Shown piece by piece: positions 50,879 through 61,098 of a stretch of 64,000 nucleotides of DNA (positions within the stretch are counted from its first letter, which is position 1; each line of letters begins with the position of its first letter). The translations under genes were made by a program, and so were the position numbers. The notes under the pieces are model-generated. The model saw only the letters and a program-made list of their open reading frames with translations, was not told the DNA's origin and made no database searches. The stretch comes from Drosophila pseudoobscura. Lineage: Eukaryota; Arthropoda; Insecta; Diptera; Drosophilidae. Where the stretch lies: assembly GCF_009870125.1 (NCBI RefSeq), contig NC_046679.1, forward strand, positions 24,304,001 through 24,368,000, in the 5' to 3' direction.

Positions 50879-53665
50879 CGCGGTCACCCACACACGCACT
50901 CGCAGTCTCTCTTCGCTTCAGTCATAGGAGTTTTGGGCAAATAATATTCCCGGGCAAATGTTTAATGATATGAAATTAATGCGCAAATATCAGTGGCCTC
51001 TGCCATTGAGAGGGAATAGTAATTGGGAAACTGGGAAATGGTATAAAACGCGATGATATGCCATTGATGATTCCGTGGAGAGTTTTCACAGCTGGCCCCG
51101 CCAGGTGAAAATGTAAATGATATACGACTATGCCAGCCTCCAGCTGAGTGGCCGGCAGCCGGCAGTACAATGGTTTTGAAAAGTTCTTCAACATTCGTTC
51201 TCTTATTTGCTCGAAAGTCAATTCAAAACCTAGAAATATACGAGTTGTCGTTGTGTCGATTTTCATTTGCATGCTAGTCACACAAACGCAATACATACTA
51301 CGAGTGTGGGTGGGAGAGTAGGGGGAGAAAAGTTCCACAAATTATGTTGTTGCCAGAGATTTTTATGGTCCTGGCCAGGCCACGCACACATTTAACGCCT
51401 ATTTCCCACTCCCGCGCATAATACAATATTTCCCCCAAAAAATGTTGGTCCAAAACAAGTAAGAAAGTTGTAAACACACATACGACTATATAATACCACC
51501 TACTAGAAGAACCATCAAGTCATACAAATGTGGTTCGTAATGTCTTCTCCATATCTATATTCAGTTTCCAAAATTGTATCTTTTAAGGTACCAGAGTTCA
51601 AATGATTGTATCGGGACTGACAGTGCCTGTTACATACCAAGATACGAATACAGAACACCCTCGAATTCTTCTCGCGCCGAGGTATAAACAGCAACAGATT
51701 TGATTTTACTCAGTTTCTGTTTCTGATTCTGTTTCGGTTTCGATTTCAGGCCGAAAATTTTTATTGTCCAGTGGGCGTAGGAAAAAAGCGACGAAATACG
51801 CATGAAATTTGATTTGCTTCATTGAATTGATTTCATTTCATTTGTTTTGATTTGTTTCCCCAAAAATACGCAAGAACGCAAATTGGAAACCGTCCGCCCA
51901 AGAGGCAGAGGGAGGCAGGAAGGGAGGGTCTAACAAAAACCGTCCGAATCCGAATCAGGATCCGAATGAGAGTGTTGAAATGAATACATTTCGGTTGAGT
52001 TCGAGGCGTGTTCAGGGGTGTGGCACGGCACTGTGGTTTATGTTGATACTGTTGACTGACAAGGCCTGGCCACACTTGCCATTGGTCTCCGGTTCTGTGC
52101 CTGTGCCTGACTTTTAGTAGTAGTTTATTTAGTTGTTGGAGCGATCAACACTTGCCATATTGCCATGGCATTAGAGTGTCAGCAAATATTCGGGATTGGT
52201 CTGGAGTGGAATGGAATGGCATGGCATGTGGCAGCTGAATAGCTGGGAAACGGTTTTAGTTCCGTTCCTGCTATGATTTGGGCCACATGCGGCTTAATGG
52301 CCCCAAAAGAGCTCTAAGCCTCGCTCCGGGTCTGGGCTTCAGCCACGAAAATCCCCAGACACTAAAACAAAAGTTGCCTCTCAATCGAACCCTTTTTGTC
52401 TGCCTGTCATCAGCGGGTAGCAAGTGCTCTTAAAGTGTAACAAAACTATAAATGGGTTATCCCAATGGGTTTGCTATCTCAGAGATACATACAATAGTGG
52501 TCTTTGAATGTTGTTTGATGCCTGATAATTGTTGTCTCAAAAACACACATCGAAATGTATCTGTTGGGGATTTTCCGATCAGGAAAACAAATAATCCCAA
52601 ACTTTATGCAAGACTCTAACCGTCCCCCAGTGAGTATTTTACCCATCAATTCTCACGGCTCTGAAGGGAAAACTTCACAGTGAGAGTATTCCTATACAGT
52701 GGCCCGATGATGACCCAATTAATACTTACATTGACATTTGAAATGTACGTATTTATGGGAGTAAACTTTTCAAGGCGAAAACGAAACGAAAACTTTAAGC
52801 ATTTTACGTATCCTCGGGACCTGCCCCAGTGGAAAACCCAGAACTAATCATTATTGAAAACGTGTGGTGGAAACTTCTGTAATGCGCCCCATTGTGTCAC
52901 GCCCACGTTCACGTCCACGTCCACTGCTACTCGGAATGGAAAACGGCATGAGGGAATGGGAACGACAAAGCAAAAAAAAAGGAGGAAAATACAAACTCAA
53001 AAGTTATAACGAAATAGCTTTGGTCAAATTGTTTTACAAGCCAATTGGGTTTGTTGTCCTTTTTTCGGTGCTTTTCAGTTGCCTTTTTGGAGTCCTGCGG
53101 TCCTGTGGTGCTTTGTGAGGCGCAGGGAAAGTCCCTAAGGCGCTTAGCAAAAGGATGTTCCAATGTGACATCGATTTCTCTTTATAAAGGGTGATGTTTC
53201 GACTTACACTTGGGTTTAAACTGAAGCCCCCTGTTAAGATCAAATATATTAATATATTCTATTGGCTGACCTGGCATACGCAATATTGCGAACTATTTCT
53301 CTTGCTCTATACGATGTCATTTGGAAGAATGTTTCAAATCAAGCAAGCCTTTCAATAGTTCTGGTGTTGCTTTAATTTCAAGTACAAGTAGTTTCAAGTA
53401 GTTGCTCGAATGAAAATCTTACACAGTCACAAAACGCGTTCCACACATACAAATACAAATAAATTAAAGCATTCTTGAATATGTTTAAATTTGTTTAAGG
53501 AATATTTGAATATTGTTCAAAAATAGGTAGGAAGGTGAAAAATACTATATGACATATTCGCATACCTACTAAATATACAAACAAATTTGCATAAAAATCG
53601 GCTTACCCTTTTTGTTTTAGGTGGCAGTCCATCGTCATATGAGCATTTTGAGGATGTCTTTCATG

Positions 53666-54114
53666 CTACATCAGTCCAAATTGGATATTGGATATTAACC
53701 CAGTTGATAGCACAGGTAATATATTTAATATGAATAATTTAAATATATGAATAAATAAAAATATTATTTGCATTATTTGCATGGTCCAATGTTCGGACCT
53801 CAACAGCACTTCGATCAGTGATGTCTCCATGGGGGTGCCATCGTCGAAAAAATTATTGTACTCGACGAAAAAAAACAGAGAGTGATGCAAAAATTCACCG
53901 TCAAATGCTGTAAGCCTATAGAAATAAATGAATATCATTTGCATATTTGAACTTTTTATTCATACAGAACTATATATAAAATGAAGCCCCAAAGTGTGAC
54001 TTCAGCCCTTATATTCAAATTCGCCCCAAAAGTTGATGAATATGTTGCTCTTGCTCCGTATTGATCTCTGATTCGCGCTGCTAAACTGAGAAACTGTCGG
54101 AAACTGAGCAGCAT
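53666..54114 (-). CDS. Doubtful two-exon ORF, 132 aa, no recognised family
   Basis: Two neighbouring minus-strand frames (54114-53966 and 53915-53666) join in frame if a 50-bp interval, GTATGA...CTATAG, is removed. The predicted protein starts MLLSFRQFLSLAARIRDQYG and passes through LTAFDGEFLHHSLFFFVEYN and DDGTPMETSLIEVLLRSEHW. The last ~40 residues are AT-driven hydrophobic sequence and may not be real. No domain, signal peptide or neighbour supports a function. It could be a decayed gene or chance. Confidence 0.2.
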
Positions 54115-54917
54115 CCAGTCTGTATACAGTCCAGGATACAGCAATCCAAGCAATCCTTTGGACAAGCTCTAGTTAAACGTCTTCTGTTCCGCAGTAGCTT
54201 ATACAGAAAAAGGGGTTCATTACGATCTTTGAAAATGTTAATGCCAAATCTCGAAAAATTATAACTAATACTTCAACATAATAATAGTAATAGTATATTC
54301 ATTTTCGCGGGATAGAACCGACTCATTAGATGTTTCGGAAGTGTGTGAAAATCTGTAAAAATAAAACACCATTTCTACTGCCTCAGAGATCTCGCTTGAA
54401 CTTGAATATGGCTGAATCTATAGGGAATTTTTTCGAGCAATTATCATCATTATGTCGTTTAAATATGCTTCCCTCGTGATCTTCTCCTGGGTGGGAAATT
54501 TGCTGGCAGATACGACTCACCTTGTTAAGCAATTACCTCACCCTGCGGCAGACAATGACTTGGGACACGCAAAACATTTTTACGCGCCAATATTTTATTT
54601 TTGATTAGCTAGTTCTACTTCTTACGATACTAGTGGTGATGGGCAGAACTTGGTTAAAATATTCGGAAAATTGGAAAATCAACTTAAACGCCACCATAAC
54701 TCAACTTTTTGACAAAACTAGGCCCCTGTGCTTATCAAACGTAAAAAAACTGAAGTTTTCTAAAAACTGTTAGCTCAAGCCTGGAGTAAATAGGGTATAC
54801 GATTATTAGAGTGCAAGTTTTCAATGCAAATTTCCTGTGCATGAACTAATATTAAAGCAAACTTTAGTTGTAACCAACAAATAAATTAAAAAATATAAGT
54901 TAATGCTGTGGACTCTG

Positions 54918-55844
54918 TTACCATTCGTCGAATTGTTGTAGAAGCTGTTCCATCTCCTTCTCCTCCTGTTGCTGCTGACGCTGCTGCTGATGCTTATTCT
55001 GTCCCAATGTTTGCGGTAGCTGAGAACGGAATCCCCCCCTTATTGATCGTTGATCTCTGGCCGCCTTTTCTTTTGCCTCGGCCGCGGCACTGGCAGCCTT
55101 GCAGGCCTCCTTCTTGGTGTTTTCGTAGTCAATCTGGGCGGATTTCAGTTGCTTGAGCAGCATCTCTGCCCGGGTGCGAGCGGCGTTAACGAGCTGGTTC
55201 CTCTCGGCCAGCTCCTGCTGGGCTCCATTTGCCGCTGCCGTTGCGTGGCCGATATTCCCCTTGGCAATTTTGACAACGGCGAGAAGGGCTTGGTGAAGCA
55301 ACTGGGCCTGCTTGACCGCAGAGGCGGCCGCTTTGACATTTTCCTCAGAGCCGACCAGCGAGGCGACCTCCTCCTGGGCGACGGCCTCGGCCTCCTGCAC
55401 CTCCTGTTGCAGCTGCTCGACAATCTGCTGTTTACCTGCCAGAGCCGCCTCGGCCGCGCGGGCTGCCGATATGGCCCTGTCTGCGAATTGGGTCTTGACC
55501 TGGCGAGCGGCCTCCGCCGCCGCTGACTGCTGGGTGTCGGAGGCTTGCTTCGCCTCCTGGGCGGCCTCCTGGGCAATGTTTGAGGAAGTTTTCTTCGAGT
55601 TTTTACGCCCCAGGCCCATTAGCGAATTACCGTCACATTGCCCCATATTGTTCATTCTCCTTTGCTAAACGGATTCGGGGATAAGACTCAAAGGAGGGCA
55701 AACAGATGCACTTCGGCTCACCTGGCACTGCTGACGTTGCTTCCACTGTTGACGTCGTTCTGGCAGCTGGTAGCTCTGAATGGCTGCGGCAGAGATTAGC
55801 AGTACGTAGACGAAGACCAGGATGCAAGGCGGCGCAAGGTGCAT
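54918..55844 (-). CDS. Secreted Ala/Gln-rich coiled-coil protein of the insect DUF745 type, 289 aa
   Basis: Two exons on the minus strand: 55844-55722 (41 codons) and 55664-54918, split by a 57-bp GTGAGC...TTTAG intron in phase 0. The first exon supplies a clear signal peptide (MHLAPPCILVFVYVLLISAA), which the large exon alone lacks. An in-frame ATG at 55898 exists but would bury the signal. Exon 2 begins QRRMNNMGQCDGNSLMG. Residues about 70-250 form a long Ala-rich helix with repeated AAxAAExA-type heptads and motifs such as SEENVKAAASAVKQAQLLH and GNIGHATAAANGAQQELAER. These match my memory of the DUF745 family of Drosophila secreted proteins. The C-terminus is Gln/Glu-rich. Function is unknown; a structural or extracellular assembly role is a guess. 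Confidence 0.85.
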
Positions 55845-58030
55845 AATTATGTGAGCCTTCAAAGTTGCGGCAAGTTCTCCGTTCCAGCTCGGGCTCAAAC
55901 ATTTTTACATTTCAAGTAGTTCGCTAAGCCAACGTGGAGAGTTCCATAGAATGAAATTTTTAACAAAGTTTTTGTTAGGAAAAGTCAGGCAGAGTCGTCA
56001 GGAAACGGAAACGAGGGATCGATGGTGGGCGGTGGTTGCGGGTTGGGCAAGGGCGGCATAACTTTTCCGCGCAATTTAACTTAACGTTCACGAGTTTCTC
56101 ATTTTTATTTTCTTTCTTTTGTACGGTCTTTTTTGCACTTTTTCTTTGACATGAAAAGTAGACTAACAATGCATGTGGCAACGTTTCTTCTTTGCTGTTG
56201 TTGAACCAAAATTAATTGGGTCGTCAAAGTCCTTCAGCCCGCCGATAAGCTTTCGGCCTTATCAAAATGGCAGCTGAGGAGCGACGAGAGAGCACCAGAA
56301 AAAGAGCCGACGAAAAGTTGGAATAAAAATGAGGGAATACCAAAGACGATTGCTTGGGTCATTTGTGCGTTGATCTGTTAATCCGGAAAGGGTTTGCCGG
56401 GTTTCCCAGCCTGAAAGCTACGGATTTTCCTCCCATTTGATTGAGAGTTTTGGACTTTTGTCGATGGGAAAAGGCTTCGCCCAGCATTAGAAGACTAAAA
56501 AAAGGTCTCTGGCCACAGTTGCTCGGTTTATGGCTCATAGACAAGCCAACATAGACAAGCGTATGCGTAATAAAATCCCCAACTTAAAATTCCACATACG
56601 TATACATATGTACCGTTTCTCTCCCAATTAGAGATAACTGATATTTTTAACAGTTTAAACTATTTATGTGGCATGTGCCAAGGCAAGGTCCACATTTGGG
56701 TCCCCGGCATCATGGAGTGCAGCTCCATGGACACACTCACTCGGCCTTGTTCACGGACCTCGTCACTTGCATCCGCCTTTTTGCGTATTCAAGTGCCTGT
56801 GCACAAGTGCTCCATCGGCCCCGCATCTCCACTCCCCTCCACACCCTACACACACACGCCCCAAATGACACTCTGAGTGGGAAACGTGGCGGCAAACCGC
56901 AAAAAAGAGTCTCCTAGAAGGAGGAATCGATGTGCATGAAAATTTTGCCATCAAAATGCTGGCAAAAGTCCTCAGCCACATCGAAGCTGAAATTCTCTAA
57001 TGAGAAATTGTGTTTTTGGAGACAATTAATGGATTGATTAATGCTATAGGCGTTTTATATAATATCTTTAAGATTGATCTCCTCCAATCACAAGTTAGTG
57101 GGTTTCCCTCATTTACGCTAAGCGAATAAACATCCTAATATTACGGATTTTATTTGAACTTTTAGGAATATTCCTGATGTTACAACTTGTTTTTCGCCAG
57201 TGTATGGCTGCCTCGTAGTGCAGTTCCCTGCCCCCCAGCCCTTACCATACTAGAGGCCATATGGACTGGTCCACAAATTCAATTTCCTCTGCAGTCAGTC
57301 CATCGAGCAATGTCCTGTGCCCTGCTAACTGCCTCGTCTATGTGGTGATGCGGCGATGTGCCGATGCCATGTCCTTTTGGTGTTTGGACGTCCCACCTAC
57401 ATACACACATATAGATGATGTACTCGTATACAGGGTATATATAACTTGTATATATAATATTTATGCCACAGTAAGTGCTTATTGATGTCAGATCTGAAAT
57501 TGAAATCTGTTTGAGGCTTTTGTTCTTATTTCGTATGGATCCACGTTGCAGTTAAGGTTTCGTTTCGTTTCGTTTTTGGTTTCAATGGTTTTGTGGACTC
57601 TCAATTAAGCAAGTTGGCATTTCTGACATGTCTGAGCTTCGACTGAAACCGAAACTGAAACCGAAACTTGATGCATGAAAAATTGGAAATACACTAGTAC
57701 ATCCATACGTACATACACGTTTACCTTTATGCATGCACACGAAATATTTATAAAGTCAGACACAAGGCCCATCTCCCAGGAGAAACCAACGAGAACAAGA
57801 ATGGAAATGGGCATGGGTATGGGGGGTATGGGGGTATGTGGTATGAGGTACAGAAGAGGAGCAGGAACTGGGATGGCGGTGGGGGCGGGGCCGTTGAGGC
57901 CACAGTAAAATTTAATTTCAATGCATAACCAAATTGAATTTAAGCAACAGGAAAATTGCTCGCCTGGCCACAAAGGTGCCGCATGTGGGCGGGGAAGGAG
58001 CTGAAAGAGTAGGCTAAAACCACGCAGAGT
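55845..58030. other. Non-coding interval between DUF745 gene and androcam cluster
   Basis: Nothing coding is supported. It has short GGGTATG-type repeats near 57812-57845 and a CTGAAACCGAAA repeat near 57643-57668. Confidence 0.5.
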
Positions 58031-58190
58031 GTTTCAAGTTGAAAGTTTTCACCTAGAGTAGAGTAGAGTAGAGAAATTTCTCAAAAGCCAGCCAACCACA
58101 ATAACCCGAAAGTGGAAATTGCACGAGTAGCAACATTTTCGAGAGCAAAGAAGGAATTTCAAGAGTTTTGCCTCAATCCACAGGAAATGC

Positions 58191-58196
58191 TTTAAT
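58191..58196 (-). terminator. Poly(A) signal, androcam-like copy A
   Basis: The plus-strand TTTAAT is ATTAAA on the minus strand, 45 bases after the stop codon. The same hexamer is kept at the same distance in copy B. Confidence 0.55.
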
Positions 58197-58240
58197 GTTT
58201 CGAAATGTTCGGTGTGTGTCTGTACTTTGTTTCAGGGTGC

Positions 58241-58687
58241 CTACTTCTGGTTGATCATCCAAACAAACTCCTCGTAGTTTATCAGGCCGTCCCCATCGAA
58301 GTCAGCCTCGCGTACCATATCGTCGATCTCCTCCTCAGTGACCTTCTCACCCAGGTTGATCATCGCGAAACGGAGCTCTGCCGGCGATATGAAGCCGTCG
58401 TGGTCGCGGTCAAAGATCTGGAAAGCCTCTCGCATCTCCTCCTCCGTGTCAGATTCCCGTTTCTGCTTGTTCATCATCTGGCAGAACTCGTTGAAGTCAA
58501 TTTCGCCATTGCCATCGATGTCGACCTCGTTCACCAGATCCTGAAGCTCGGCCTCGGTGGGGTTCTGGCCCAGGGACCGCATCAGGATGCCCAACTCGCG
58601 GGTGGTGATGGACCCAGTGCCATCCTTGTCAAACAGGGCGAAAGCCTCCTTGAACTCTGCAATCTGCTCCTCAGTGAGTTCGGTCAT
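58241..58687 (-). CDS. Acam: Androcam-like calmodulin, copy A (148 aa)
   Basis: An intronless 148-residue protein with the exact length and four-EF-hand layout of androcam. The loops are [36 protein letters not shown] and [12 protein letters not shown], all with acidic residues at 1, 3 and 12. The end VWMINQK is androcam-like (VWMISQK in D. melanogaster from memory) rather than calmodulin-like. Androcam is a testis-specific calmodulin relative serving as light chain of myosin VI during sperm individualisation. By my count this copy differs from copy B at 12 of 148 positions. Several changes cluster in the central linker (MMNKQKRES versus MMGKQMRDT), and it carries His in loop 3. It appears to be the faster-evolving copy. 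Its upstream neighbour is only a decayed fragment (58860-59101). Confidence 0.9.
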   Translation of the reverse strand: MTELTEEQIAEFKEAFALFDKDGTGSITTRELGILMRSLGQNPTEAELQDLVNEVDIDGNGEIDFNEFCQMMNKQKRESDTEEEMREAFQIFDRDHDGFISPAELRFAMINLGEKVTEEEIDDMVREADFDGDGLINYEEFVWMINQK

Positions 58688-58859
58688 TGTTTGTGATTAT
58701 TTGTATTTTTACTAAGAGTTTGGTAGGTTTTTAATTTGTTTGTATTTTTAATTTAGTATTGCTGTGGATTTAAGCTGCTGGTTGTTGTTGACTCAAAACC
58801 AATTGTGATACAGAATTCTGTGAATTTTGTGACCACATCCCGTTTCGATGTTACGGCAA

Positions 58860-59101
58860 CGCCTGCCCAGTTCTGATCTTTCGGACATCAACTTACAAAG
58901 CCTACGTAGTCGATGTTTTCCTCCGTATCGTATAGTTCTATGACACGGTTCTATGACGTATAGTTATATGACAGAGCTCCGCCTCTGCTCTACGTTCGTG
59001 TCCCTTCTTATCGAACAACTTTAATGCAGCAATAATCTCGTCCTTGGGTGTCATCTTGGACATGACGTATAGAGAGTCGTCCCGCAACATATCGATTTTA
59101 G
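58860..59101 (-). pseudogene. Truncated, decayed copy of the neighbouring EF-hand gene (copy of 59947-60235)
   Basis: It matches the 3' half of the 165-aa EF-hand gene: ACGTAGTCGATGTT, AACTCCGCCTCTGCT-like and GCAGCAATAATCTCGTCC are shared on the plus strand. The stop codon has been lost (AGATAA changed to AGATCA). A central block of about 75 bases is replaced by a short repetitive stretch of TATAGTTCTATGAC type. A 12-base deletion lies between CAT repeats, and an 18-base deletion near 59088 joins two ATCG words. The 5' half is absent because the duplication breakpoint falls inside the CDS, so it was never a full gene. Confidence 0.85.
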
Positions 59102-59268
59102 TGTTTTCAAGTGGAAAGTTTTCATATAGAGCAGAGTAGAAAGGAGTAGAGGGGAGTAAAGAAATTTCTCAAAAGCCAGACAATCCTAAAGTGAAAATTG
59201 CCCGAGTAGCAACACCTCGAGAGTAAATAACGAATTTCAGGAGATTTTCTTCAATCCACAGGAACAGC

Positions 59269-59274
59269 TTTAAT
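59269..59274 (-). terminator. Poly(A) signal, androcam-like copy B
   Basis: ATTAAA on the minus strand, 45 bases after the stop codon, equivalent in position to the one in copy A. Confidence 0.55.
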
Positions 59275-59318
59275 ATTTCTAAAAGGGTGTGTGTAACTGT
59301 ATATTTTTTTTCGGGCGC

Positions 59319-59765
59319 CTACTTTTGGTTGATCATCCAAACGAACTCCTCGTAGTTTATCAGGCCATCTCCATCGAAGTCGGCCTCGCGTATCATCTCA
59401 TCAATCTCCTCGTCGCTGACCTTCTCACCCAGATTGATCATCACAAAACGGAGCTCTGCCGGCGATATGAAGCCGTCAAGGTCGCGGTCAAAGATCTTGA
59501 AGGCCTCGCGCATCTCCTCCTCCGTGTCAGTGTCCCGCATCTGCTTGCCCATCATCTGGCAGAACTCGTTGAAATCGATCTCGCCATTGCCATCGATGTC
59601 GACCTCGTTCACTAGATCCTGAAGCTCGGCCTCGGTGGGATTTTGGCCCAGGGACCGCATCAGGATGCCCAATTCGCGGGTGGTGATGGAGCCACTGCCA
59701 TCCTTGTCGAACAGGGCGAAAGCCTCCTTGAACTCTGCAATCTGCTCCTCAGTTAGTTCGGTCAT
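59319..59765 (-). CDS. Acam: Androcam-like calmodulin, copy B (148 aa)
   Basis: Intronless, 148 aa, four EF-hand loops: [36 protein letters not shown] and [12 protein letters not shown]. It is closer than copy A to the androcam sequence I remember ([44 protein letters not shown]), so it is the likelier keeper of the ancestral role. Loop 2 is fully canonical, whereas D. melanogaster androcam has, from memory, an Asn-rich degenerate second loop; calcium binding in the N-lobe may therefore be stronger here. It lies 181 bases downstream of the 165-aa EF-hand gene on the same strand. The lack of introns, unlike calmodulin, fits a retro-derived origin. Confidence 0.93.
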   Translation of the reverse strand: MTELTEEQIAEFKEAFALFDKDGSGSITTRELGILMRSLGQNPTEAELQDLVNEVDIDGNGEIDFNEFCQMMGKQMRDTDTEEEMREAFKIFDRDLDGFISPAELRFVMINLGEKVSDEEIDEMIREADFDGDGLINYEEFVWMINQK

Positions 59766-59946
59766 TGCTTGTAATGTTTTGTCTGTTTACTAGTGATTTT
59801 GTATTTTGAATATTTTAGAATTACTGTTGCTGTGGATTTCAGTTGCTGGTTGTTGTTGAACCAAAACAAAATTCAATACTGAATTCTGTGAGTTTTGTGA
59901 CCCTCTCCCGATCCGTTTCGATGTTCCAGAAACGCCTGCCCAGTTC

Positions 59947-60444
59947 TTATCTCTCGGACATCATAGTCACAAAGCGTACGTAGTCGATGTTGCCCTCCGT
60001 ATCGGAGTCTGCGTCACGTATGATCTCCTCGATCTCGTCCTCCGTCATTTTATCACCCAAATTAGTCATTATGTGACGGAACTCCGCCTCTGCTATAACG
60101 CCAGTTCCCTCCTTGTCGAACACCTTGAATGCAGCAATAATCTCGTCCTCGGGTGTCATATCCTTGTACATCTTGGACATGATGTATAGAAAGTCGTCTC
60201 GCAACATATCGCCGGATCCGTCCGTATCGATTTCAGCATAGATATCGCTCAGTTCCAAATCGGTGGGAAAGACGGCCAAGGCACGCATTAGGTACTTTAT
60301 CTGTTTCAGTGGCAGAACCCCCGTATTCTCCGGATCAAACATATCGAAGACCGTAGTGCAATCCTTGCTTTGCTCATCGGTTAGCGTATGACTATGGCTG
60401 ACCCGTTCCTCTGGCGGCGGAGTGCTAAAGTCAAACTCATCCAT
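59947..60444 (-). CDS. Divergent four-EF-hand calmodulin-like protein, 165 aa
   Basis: Intronless, starting [19 protein letters not shown], an acidic/Pro N-terminal extension before the calmodulin core. The loops are [12 protein letters not shown] (lacks acidic residue 12), [12 protein letters not shown] (nearly canonical), [12 protein letters not shown] (Glu at 3) and [12 protein letters not shown] (Arg at 12). One or two sites at most should bind calcium well. It lies between the androcam copies and the 170-aa EF-hand gene, all on the minus strand. It resembles what I remember of the fly gene next to androcam (CG17770), but I am not sure enough to give the symbol. Its 3' half was copied into the fragment at 58860-59101. 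Confidence 0.88.
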   Translation of the reverse strand: MDEFDFSTPPPEERVSHSHTLTDEQSKDCTTVFDMFDPENTGVLPLKQIKYLMRALAVFPTDLELSDIYAEIDTDGSGDMLRDDFLYIMSKMYKDMTPEDEIIAAFKVFDKEGTGVIAEAEFRHIMTNLGDKMTEDEIEEIIRDADSDTEGNIDYVRFVTMMSER

Positions 60445-60520
60445 GACAGAGGTCCAGAGAGCGCTGGCGTCACGGGTCTATGGGGGTCTAACAAACGATC
60501 ACTTCAAATTTTTAGTTATG

Positions 60521-60526
60521 TTTATT
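60521..60526 (-). terminator. Poly(A) signal of the 170-aa EF-hand gene
   Basis: TTTATT on the plus strand gives AATAAA on the minus strand, 60 bases after the stop codon and before the next gene's ATG. Confidence 0.55.
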
Positions 60527-60585
60527 TCATATTATTTTTCAATTCCATTTCATTTTGAATTTTGGGGCAAAGAGATTTTGTAAGA

Positions 60586-61098
60586 CTATGCGGATGTTTC
60601 TCTCTCCTGAAACTTCTGAACAAACGGCTTCTGCATCATGACCACAAACTCGGCACAACTGATCTTGCCATCGCCATCGATGTCGCCGGCTTTTAGCATT
60701 CTTTCGATAAGCACATTCTTGGGTTGGATGTTCATGCTCTTCCACACATTGACCAGATCCTCTCCGCCTATGTAACCATCGCCATCCTGGTCGAACATCT
60801 TGAATGCCTCGCAAAGCTGGCGCTTCTCTTCTCTCTCGAACCTGTCCATAACGAAGCAGAACTCTTTGAAGTCGATCTCGCCATTCCCATCAATATCTGA
60901 GGCTTTAAATGTCTCCTCGAGCTCAGATTCCGTCGGATTCTCGCCTAAAGTTTGGACCATTACGCGTAGTTCGTCAATTGTGACCACTCCGTTCTCATTC
61001 TTGATCAAAAGACCAAAACTTTTTGTGTATTCGGCCATCTGCTCCTTCGTTAGATTCTCCATAATGGCATCGAATGTATGCCTCGATTTAAGATCCAT
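60586..61098 (-). CDS. Calmodulin-like protein, 170 aa, first EF-hand degenerate
   Basis: The open frame runs up to a TTG at 61122; the first ATG is at 61098 (MDLKSRHTFDAIMENLTKEQ). A second in-frame ATG at 61062 (MENLTKEQMAEY) aligns with the calmodulin start and is an alternative. Loop 1 (IKNENGVVTIDE) has lost its first Asp. Loops 2-4 ([36 protein letters not shown]) are canonical. The linker FEREEKRQLCEAFKMFD is shortened and basic compared with calmodulin. The C-terminus extends past the usual end (MMQKPFVQKFQERETSA). No introns. It is the first gene of the minus-strand cluster, 141 bases from the next. The ligand is unknown, and the cluster context suggests the male germline. Confidence 0.88.
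   Translation of the reverse strand: MDLKSRHTFDAIMENLTKEQMAEYTKSFGLLIKNENGVVTIDELRVMVQTLGENPTESELEETFKASDIDGNGEIDFKEFCFVMDRFEREEKRQLCEAFKMFDQDGDGYIGGEDLVNVWKSMNIQPKNVLIERMLKAGDIDGDGKISCAEFVVMMQKPFVQKFQERETSA

Larger units (their letters stand above)
37146..53660. other. Long gene-poor interval
   Basis: About 16.5 kb in which no gene can be supported. Open frames of up to 182 codons exist (for example on the minus strand at 45033-45581), but they begin at non-ATG codons, show no domain or signal peptide, and overlap frames on the other strand. The interval holds AG, CCCCCA, ACAACCCGG and CAT/CAG-type simple repeats, and a GAGA-rich patch near 45960-46020. GC-rich islands at 46.0-46.3 kb and 47.8-48.8 kb could be enhancers. 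Very AT-rich DNA lies at 46.9-47.8 kb. Confidence 0.5.
58031..59101 (-). repeat. Tandem duplication unit 1 (androcam copy A plus neighbour fragment)
   Basis: This unit aligns end to end with 59106-60235: the same 3' flank (TTTCAAGT.GAAAGTTTTCA, AGAGTAGAG, AATTTCTCAAAAGCCAG, TTCAATCCACAGGAA), the same calmodulin-like CDS, the same 5' flank and the same start of the neighbour's 3' coding end. The junction with unit 2 is at about 59102-59105. Confidence 0.85.
59106..60235 (-). repeat. Tandem duplication unit 2 (androcam copy B plus 3' end of neighbour)
   Basis: The partner of 58031-59101. Because the unit ends inside the coding region of the 165-aa EF-hand gene, only this copy keeps a complete neighbour. 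Confidence 0.85.

Noticed and set aside
51475-51690. Possible second element ending in GGTATAAACAG like the MITE at 26.4 kb
   Set aside because: Only the right-hand flank is similar; no matching inverted left end was found.
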